Of a stretch of DNA of 14,021 nucleotides, positions 1-5,727 are shown piece by piece; the stretch's first letter is position 1; each line of letters begins with the position of its first letter. The stretch lies in assembly GCA_023265785.1 (NCBI GenBank), contig JAHFSL010000021.1, positions 1 to 14,021 on the forward strand, in the 5' to 3' direction. Source of the stretch: Candidatus Coatesiibacteriota bacterium. Lineage in GTDB: Bacteria > Oederibacteriota > CAKKQC01. The notes beneath the pieces were generated by a model. It was given only the letters and a program-made list of their open reading frames with translations, did no database searches and was not told the origin of the DNA. The position numbers and the translations under genes were made by a program.

Positions 1-993
1 ACCCCCGCCAATCTGGATGCGCGCATCGAGCGGATTGTCGTGGACCCCTCTGGCAGCCTGTACATCTGTGGGAGCACGCTCCCGACGGCTTTTCCAAATA
101 ATGACTGGCTGCTCTGCAAGTATTCCGCGACGGGCACGGTGCTCTGGTCCCGCTCCCACGCCGGCCCGGCCGGCCAGGCGGATGTGCCCTATGCCCTCGG
201 CCTGATGAACGACGGGACGGTCCTCGTCGGCGGCCACGAGACGGTGTCGGGCCAAGGCCGCAACTGGCTCCTTCAGGCCTGGGACCCCGGAGGAACCCTC
301 CAGTGGACGCTCACCTTCAACGGCGCCGCGAACGGCGACGACGAACTGAAAGCCCTCGCCCTCGATCCGGCCGGCGCCGTGTACCTGGTCGGCTCCGAAA
401 CCGTCGCCGGCCAGGGGACCAACTGGCGGGTCCACCGGTATGCCTCGCCGCCGGGGATCCCGTCCACGCTCACCGCCCTGGGCCAGCCGGGCTCCATCAC
501 CGTGACCTGGACCCCGGCCCCGGCCGGCACGAGTTCACTTTCGGCCTATGAAGTCTACCGCGCCAGTTGCACGGCCTGCCCGGGATTCCTGGCGGCCACG
601 ATCTCTTCAACCTTCACGACATTCTCTGACACGGGGGTGTTGCCCTACTTCGCCTATACCTACTCCGTTCGAGCCGTGGATGTCCTCGGCGTCGCCGGCT
701 CCTTCTCTTCGACGGCCACCGGAACGGCGACCGCCGCAGTCCCCACTGTCGTCCTTACGGAGGAAACCGCGGTCCCCGCGAGCGCGAATGCCGGCGACAC
801 CATCGAATACCGGATCTCGTTTTCCAACACGGCCCTGACCTCGGCCTTCTCGGTCCGCATCGTCACCGATCCGGGAAGTTTTACCGCGCGGACCAAGCTC
901 GCTCCGCCTCCAGGCTGGATCTGGTGGGGAGGGACCGGGCCCAACATCCCGGTGATCAACTGGGCCACCAGCACCCTGGGACCCTGGTATTAG
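1..993 (+). CDS. 5' segment of the giant surface protein: SBBP-like propeller, FN3, start of a DUF11-like domain (partial)
   Basis: The frame is already open at base 1, so the true start lies upstream; GTG at 40 is only the first possible start inside the window and has no reason to be used. Residues about 1-145 hold beta-propeller blades of the SBBP type (a Val/Leu-Asp-Pro-x-Gly turn, then Tyr-x-x-Gly strands, then an xWLLxxY strand). About residues 150-245 form an FN3 domain that starts with LTALGQPG and carries a CTACP motif and a TYSVRAVD strand. From about residue 248 a DUF11-like domain begins and is cut by TAG at 991-993 after its GPWY. The codons after the stop (994-1053) still read as the rest of that domain. 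The N-terminal signal is outside the window. Likely an exported surface or cell-envelope module; no enzyme function is visible. Confidence 0.75.
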   Translation, partial: TPANLDARIERIVVDPSGSLYICGSTLPTAFPNNDWLLCKYSATGTVLWSRSHAGPAGQADVPYALGLMNDGTVLVGGHETVSGQGRNWLLQAWDPGGTLQWTLTFNGAANGDDELKALALDPAGAVYLVGSETVAGQGTNWRVHRYASPPGIPSTLTALGQPGSITVTWTPAPAGTSSLSAYEVYRASCTACPGFLAATISSTFTTFSDTGVLPYFAYTYSVRAVDVLGVAGSFSSTATGTATAAVPTVVLTEETAVPASANAGDTIEYRISFSNTALTSAFSVRIVTDPGSFTARTKLAPPPGWIWWGGTGPNIPVINWATSTLGPWY

Positions 994-1053
994 ACCCCTG
1001 ATGCCGGCCAGACCGAGCCGCATGTCATTGCCTGGACCCTGAACCGCGTCGGC

Positions 1054-4000
1054 ATGCACCAGAGCGGCTACATCCGCTACCAGGTCCAGCTCCAGCCAAC
1101 TTCCTGCACGCTCCTCTCGGCGGGCGCCTCAGCCACCAGTTGGTCCGGATTTCCGGAGTTCCTCCCCGGCGGCCCGTTTGCAGTCACCACCACCTCGTAC
1201 GCCGGGTGCAACGCGCCGGCCGCTCCGGTCACCCTCACCGCGCTGGGTCTCCCCGGCTTTATTTCGCTGAACTGGGCACCGGCCGCTTCTGGTACCAATC
1301 CGGTTTCGTCGTACGAAATCTTCCGCGCAACCTGCACCGCCTGCCCATCCACCCTCCTCTCCGGCATCCCAGAGTGGGCGACTTCATACGATGACGCCGC
1401 CACCCTACTCGGAATCGACTATACCTACACCGTCCGGGCAGTGGACACGTGGGGCAACGCCGGTCCATTCTCGCCGCCTGCGAGTGCTTCGCTTCCGCCT
1501 CCGCTGCCGGTAGTCTTGCCGACGTGCGGCGACCCGCTGTGGGTGGCCGGGCCGAGCATGCCCACCGGGCGGTACAACCCCGGCGTGGCTGTGATCGGTG
1601 GGACGGTCTACGTGGTGGGCGGGTCTACCGCGGGGCTCATTCCCTTGAACGAACTCGAGGCCTACAACTCGGCCACCCGGACCTGGACCGTCAGGGCCGC
1701 CATGCCCACCGCACGGGCCTACCTTGGCGCGGTGGCGGTCAACGGCATCCTCTACGCCATCGGCGGGGACGGGGGCGGGTACATGAACACGGTAGAAGCC
1801 TACGATCCTGTCACCGACTCGTGGGCGACCAAGGCTCCCTTGCCGGAGGCCAAGAAGGGCATGGGGGTCGCCGCGATGGGGACAACCATCTTCGTCTTCG
1901 GCGGCGAGGCCGGATACCTGGCAGTCAATTCCGCCCAGGCCTACGACACCCTGACCGACACGTGGTCGGCCATTGCGGGAATGCCCGACACCCGGTCCTA
2001 CGGCGCGGCCGTCGCAATGAACGGATTGATCTTGACGATGGCGGGGCTCACGAACGCGGGGTGGGCGCAAACCGCCTATGTCTATGACCCCGGGACGAAC
2101 GGCTGGGGCGCCCGGCCCTCCACCGTGTTCCCCCGGTTCGTCGCCGGTGCCGCCTCGGCCCTGGGGCGGGTCTGGGTGGCCGGAGGCCAGTACAACTCCA
2201 CGGTGCTCGATCGCGTGGAAGCGTACGATCCGGTGGGCGATGCCTGGACTCTGCGCACCTCGCTTCCCCTACCGCGCAACGCCGTCGGGATGGCCGCCAT
2301 CGGCTCGACGCTTTACGTCATCGGCGGCTCCAACGGCACCAACGCGCTCACCCTGGGATATCTGGGCACCGGCGTGGCGGGTCCCGACGCGCCACTCGGA
2401 CTCACCGCCCTGGGGGTGCCGAACGGGATTGTCCTGAACTGGTCTCCCGCGGTTCCGGGCTCCGCCCCGGTTGCCGCGTATGAGCTCTTCCGGAGCAACT
2501 CTGTCGCGGGCCCGTTCCTCCCCCTCACCACGGTCGCGGGCACGACCTTCACCGATTCCCCGGTCTCGCCGCCGGGTGTGTCCTACTTCTACCGGGTCCG
2601 CGCAATTGACGCGGTTGGCGACGCCGGGTGCGAGAGCGTCACGGTGGACGCCGCGGCAGCCGTCACGCCACCCGGCGCACCCGGATCCCTGACCGCGCTG
2701 GGCCAACCCGGCGAGATTGTCCTCTCCTGGTCGTCGGCGGCGCCCGGAACCTATCCGCTGTCGGCCTACGAAATCTACCGGTCAACGTGTGGAACCTGTC
2801 CGCCTTCCTTGCTGGTCACCGTGCCTATCTCGTGGTCCGGATACGCCGATGGCTCTGCTCCGGCTGGCATTCCGTGCACCTACACCGTCCGAGCCATGGA
2901 TACCTCCGGACTCGCGGGTCCCTTCTCCTCAACGGCCACTGGAACGGCCTCGCCTTCTCTGCCACCCCCACCGCCGCCGGCCTCCAATTCGCTGGCCTGC
3001 GACGCCCCGGCGGGCGCGGTTGCCGTGCTGGCCGGGACCAGTTCCACGGGGTACAACGGCGACGGCATTCCGGCCACGGCGGCGCAACTCAACCTGCCCT
3101 CGGGCATCGCCGCGGACGCGGCGGGCAATGTGTGGATCGCCGACGAGGCCAACCAGCGGGTCAGGAGGGTTGATGCGGTCACCGGCCAGATTTCCACCTT
3201 TGCCGGGAACGGCGTCGCGGGCTCCGGGGGGGACGGCGGACCCGCGACCGTCGCGAGCCTCAATGTCCCGTACGGCATCGCCGTGGACGCGTCGGGCACG
3301 GTGTACATCGCCGACCTTTGGAACAACCGGATCCGGGCTGTTGCCGCGGGGTCCGGCATCATCCGGACGGTCGCGGGAAACTCATCGCCCGGGTACAACG
3401 GCGATGGCATTGCCGCGACCGCCGCCCAACTGTATGGCCCGCAGGGCGTGTGCGTGGATGCCGCCGGCAACCTCTACATCGCGGACTCCTTTAACTACCG
3501 GGTGAGAAAGGTGACGCTCACCACCGGGCTCATCAGCACGATCGCCGGGACGGGTACCGCGGGCTATAACGGGGACGGAATTGTTGGAACCGCGGCGCAG
3601 TTGTTCGCCCCGGTCGCCGTGGCGGTGGACCCGGCCGGGAATGTCTACATCGCCGACCGCGACAACGCCCGGGTCCGGAGGGTGGACCAGGCGACGGGGA
3701 TCATCACAACCGTGGCCGGAACCGGCGCCTTCGGATACAACGGGGACGGCATTGCCGCGACCACCGCCTCCCTCTCCCAGCCAACCGGCGTCACGCTTGA
3801 CCTGTCCGGCAACCTCCTGATCGCGGATCGCGGGAACGGGCGGATTCGCAAGGTGGACGCGGCCACCGGCGTGATCTCCACCTTCGTCATGGGTGATGCG
3901 AACTCCATCGCCGTGGATGGCTTCTGCCGGGTGGTGTTCGCCGGGTTCTCCAACTACGCGCGCCGCGTTGACCCCGCCCTCATCACCATCGCCAAGCGGC

Positions 4001-5412
4001 TCGTTTCCCCCGCCCCGGCCATGGGTGATCCCGTTACCTACTCCATCGTGGTGACGAACTTCGGACTGGGCACGGTCACCGCGCTCGCCGTGACGGATAC
4101 CGTCCCGTCGGGCGTGACCGTCACCGGAACCGACGCCCCCGCGGGGTTCGGCGCGCCCGCGGTCACCAGCGTCGCCTCGGGGACCCGGTACGATTGGGCC
4201 CAGACCGGCCTGACCTTCCTTCCCGGCCAGGTACTCACCTTTACCGTCACCGGCATGGCCGGTATCCCGATGTACGCCACCACGGTGAACAACCGGGCCG
4301 GGCTGGGTGCGGACACCTGCTGTTCCAGCACCGCCCTCGTCTCCGGAGCCGTGACGTTCACGCTGACGGGCACCGGACCGGTCCCGCCGGGCGCGCCGGC
4401 GATGCTCACGGCCGTGGCGCAGTCCTATTTCATGGGCCTCAATTGGTCCCCCGCCCCGCCGGGAACGAATCCGATCATGGACTATGAGATTTTCCGGGCG
4501 ACTTGCCCGGCGTGTCCCGCCTCGCTGATTGACCGTTCGAGCTCGACCGAGTACCGGGACTACGGCTCCGTGCCCGGCGTGACCTACACCTACACCGTCC
4601 GCGCGGAGTCTTTCGACATGGTGATCATGGCCACATCCTACGGACCCTTCTCGCCACAGGCCTCGGCCACTCGCGAGGCCACGCCTGCGGATACCTATGC
4701 CGCTTGCGCACCCGGGAGCCTCTGGATGAATGGCTGGGGCGAAGCCACGCCGCCCTGTTCCTGCGGCTCGGGTGTCTGCTACGGCGTCGCCGCCGATTCG
4801 CTCAGCCGGGTCGTAGTTATTGGCGGCCTGCCGCTCTCCGGCCCGTTCATCCGCTGGTACGATGCCGCTGGCGCGCTGACCCAAAGCGTGACGGGCGCTC
4901 TCGCCTTCGCCACGGCGGTAGGAGTTGCCCCGGGCGACGCCGTTCTCACGGTCGGGAATGGCTGGACGATTCACCGGTACACTCCGGCCGGTGGTCTCTC
5001 CTGGAGCGTGTTGGAGTCCGGTGCCGCCGCTGATATCGCCGTGATGGGGACTGGCGAATCGGTGGTCACAGGAGCCGACGGCGGTTGGGCCGTCCGAAAG
5101 TACACCGCGGGTGGAGCACCGCTATGGACGGTCCTGGAATCCGGAACCCCGACCGGGGTCGCCGTGGATGGCGCAGGGAATTCCTACGTGGCCGGCAACA
5201 GCCCGGATTGGACCCTCCGCGCGTATGACCCGAATGGCGTGCCCCGGTGGACCGTGGGTCGCACCGGGACGGCGCGGGATGTGACCGTTGACGGGAGCGG
5301 AAATGTGTATGTCGCCGGGTATCTTTCGAACGGCGCTTCCGGCGTGGACTGGCTGCTTGAAAAATACACATCGGCCGGTACGCTGGTCTGGAGTCGGACG
5401 ATCGACAGCTGA
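1054..5412 (+). CDS. Middle segment of the giant surface protein: FN3, Kelch, FN3 x2, NHL, DUF11, FN3, SBBP-like propeller
   Basis: ATG 1054 is the first ATG after the upstream TAG, but no Shine-Dalgarno precedes it and coding homology extends back to 994, so independent initiation is doubtful. Approximate residues from 1054: FN3 55-149; six Kelch motifs 166-439, each with a Gly-Gly doublet (Ala-Gly in the fourth) and a distal YD or YN followed by W; FN3 444-539; FN3 540-635; a Pro-rich linker; an NHL propeller 654-974 with the YNGDGI and IAD/RVR signatures; DUF11 976-1107; FN3 1111-1209; SBBP-like blades from 1213 to the end. There is no signal peptide at this ATG, which again argues that it is an internal segment. 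The modules are typical of extracellular protein or glycan binding scaffolds. It ends at TGA 5410-5412 in the middle of a propeller blade. Confidence 0.8.
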   Translation: MHQSGYIRYQVQLQPTSCTLLSAGASATSWSGFPEFLPGGPFAVTTTSYAGCNAPAAPVTLTALGLPGFISLNWAPAASGTNPVSSYEIFRATCTACPSTLLSGIPEWATSYDDAATLLGIDYTYTVRAVDTWGNAGPFSPPASASLPPPLPVVLPTCGDPLWVAGPSMPTGRYNPGVAVIGGTVYVVGGSTAGLIPLNELEAYNSATRTWTVRAAMPTARAYLGAVAVNGILYAIGGDGGGYMNTVEAYDPVTDSWATKAPLPEAKKGMGVAAMGTTIFVFGGEAGYLAVNSAQAYDTLTDTWSAIAGMPDTRSYGAAVAMNGLILTMAGLTNAGWAQTAYVYDPGTNGWGARPSTVFPRFVAGAASALGRVWVAGGQYNSTVLDRVEAYDPVGDAWTLRTSLPLPRNAVGMAAIGSTLYVIGGSNGTNALTLGYLGTGVAGPDAPLGLTALGVPNGIVLNWSPAVPGSAPVAAYELFRSNSVAGPFLPLTTVAGTTFTDSPVSPPGVSYFYRVRAIDAVGDAGCESVTVDAAAAVTPPGAPGSLTALGQPGEIVLSWSSAAPGTYPLSAYEIYRSTCGTCPPSLLVTVPISWSGYADGSAPAGIPCTYTVRAMDTSGLAGPFSSTATGTASPSLPPPPPPASNSLACDAPAGAVAVLAGTSSTGYNGDGIPATAAQLNLPSGIAADAAGNVWIADEANQRVRRVDAVTGQISTFAGNGVAGSGGDGGPATVASLNVPYGIAVDASGTVYIADLWNNRIRAVAAGSGIIRTVAGNSSPGYNGDGIAATAAQLYGPQGVCVDAAGNLYIADSFNYRVRKVTLTTGLISTIAGTGTAGYNGDGIVGTAAQLFAPVAVAVDPAGNVYIADRDNARVRRVDQATGIITTVAGTGAFGYNGDGIAATTASLSQPTGVTLDLSGNLLIADRGNGRIRKVDAATGVISTFVMGDANSIAVDGFCRVVFAGFSNYARRVDPALITIAKRLVSPAPAMGDPVTYSIVVTNFGLGTVTALAVTDTVPSGVTVTGTDAPAGFGAPAVTSVASGTRYDWAQTGLTFLPGQVLTFTVTGMAGIPMYATTVNNRAGLGADTCCSSTALVSGAVTFTLTGTGPVPPGAPAMLTAVAQSYFMGLNWSPAPPGTNPIMDYEIFRATCPACPASLIDRSSSTEYRDYGSVPGVTYTYTVRAESFDMVIMATSYGPFSPQASATREATPADTYAACAPGSLWMNGWGEATPPCSCGSGVCYGVAADSLSRVVVIGGLPLSGPFIRWYDAAGALTQSVTGALAFATAVGVAPGDAVLTVGNGWTIHRYTPAGGLSWSVLESGAAADIAVMGTGESVVTGADGGWAVRKYTAGGAPLWTVLESGTPTGVAVDGAGNSYVAGNSPDWTLRAYDPNGVPRWTVGRTGTARDVTVDGSGNVYVAGYLSNGASGVDWLLEKYTSAGTLVWSRTIDS
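1549..2370 (+). repeat. Six Kelch motifs forming one predicted six-bladed propeller inside the giant protein
   Basis: Six units of about 46 residues each carry hydrophobic strand plus Gly-Gly (VYVVGGS, LYAIGGD, IFVFGGE, ILTMAGL, VWVAGGQ, LYVIGGS) and, in most, a downstream YD/YN and W. The fourth has Ala-Gly instead of Gly-Gly. Flanked by FN3 domains on both sides. Kelch propellers generally bind proteins or sugars; the ligand here is unknown. Confidence 0.85.
3013..3975 (+). repeat. NHL propeller, five clear repeats plus one degenerate blade, inside the giant protein
   Basis: Five units of about 56-57 codons (roughly 170 bp period) carry GYNGDGI (SGGDGG in the second), then a Pro-x-x-hydrophobic-x-x-Asp strand, then G-N-hydrophobic-IAD, N-x-R-V/I-R and an I-x-T-hydrophobic-AGTG strand. 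The sixth, about 3895-3975, keeps SIAVDG but loses the YNGDG and IAD signatures. The same blade consensus recurs in the gene beginning at 12551. Confidence 0.88.
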
Positions 5413-5727
5413 TTGCTGGGCAACGACGTCGCCGAGTCGATCATCGTCGACGCCGCCGGCAATGCCTGGGTCGGTGGATCCGACTTCCGTCCGGACCTCT
5501 CCCCGATTCCCGGCCAGTACTTCCGCACGATTCGTCGGTTTATGCCGGACGGCACCCTGTGCTGGACCGCCACCAGCGAAGGCGGCGGGCTGTGCAATGC
5601 GTCCACCCGCGACCTGGCGCTTGATCCCTCGGGCAATCTCCTCGTCGCGGGCAATGCGACCTGCTTCGAGTACGCGCATGGGACTGTGATGAAATACCCG
5701 GCCGCGGGATGCTGTGGACCGATCACC
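4690..5727 (+). repeat. SBBP-like beta-propeller repeats spanning the in-frame TGA
   Basis: Repeated units of about 37-50 residues share V-A-V/D-x-x-G-N-x-Y/W-V-A/G-G, a W-x-L/V-x-x-Y strand and an L-x-W-S/T strand. They match the blades at 1-440 in style. The blade at about 5341-5460 contains the TGA at 5410-5412, yet its spacing is identical to its sisters at 145-216 and 304-375. Confidence 0.7.

Noticed and set aside
3013..3975. Regular repeats of about 170 bp as a possible CRISPR or satellite array
   Set aside because: The period matches NHL blades, the frame is kept, and the variation is mostly at synonymous or surface positions; there are no short identical repeats with unique spacers.
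3382..4974. Long antisense open frame of 530 codons opposite the NHL/DUF11 part of the giant gene
   Set aside because: Its translation is Arg/Gly/Asp-rich without domains or a ribosome binding site, while the + strand shows clear repeated domains. Long antisense frames are expected in GC-rich coding DNA.
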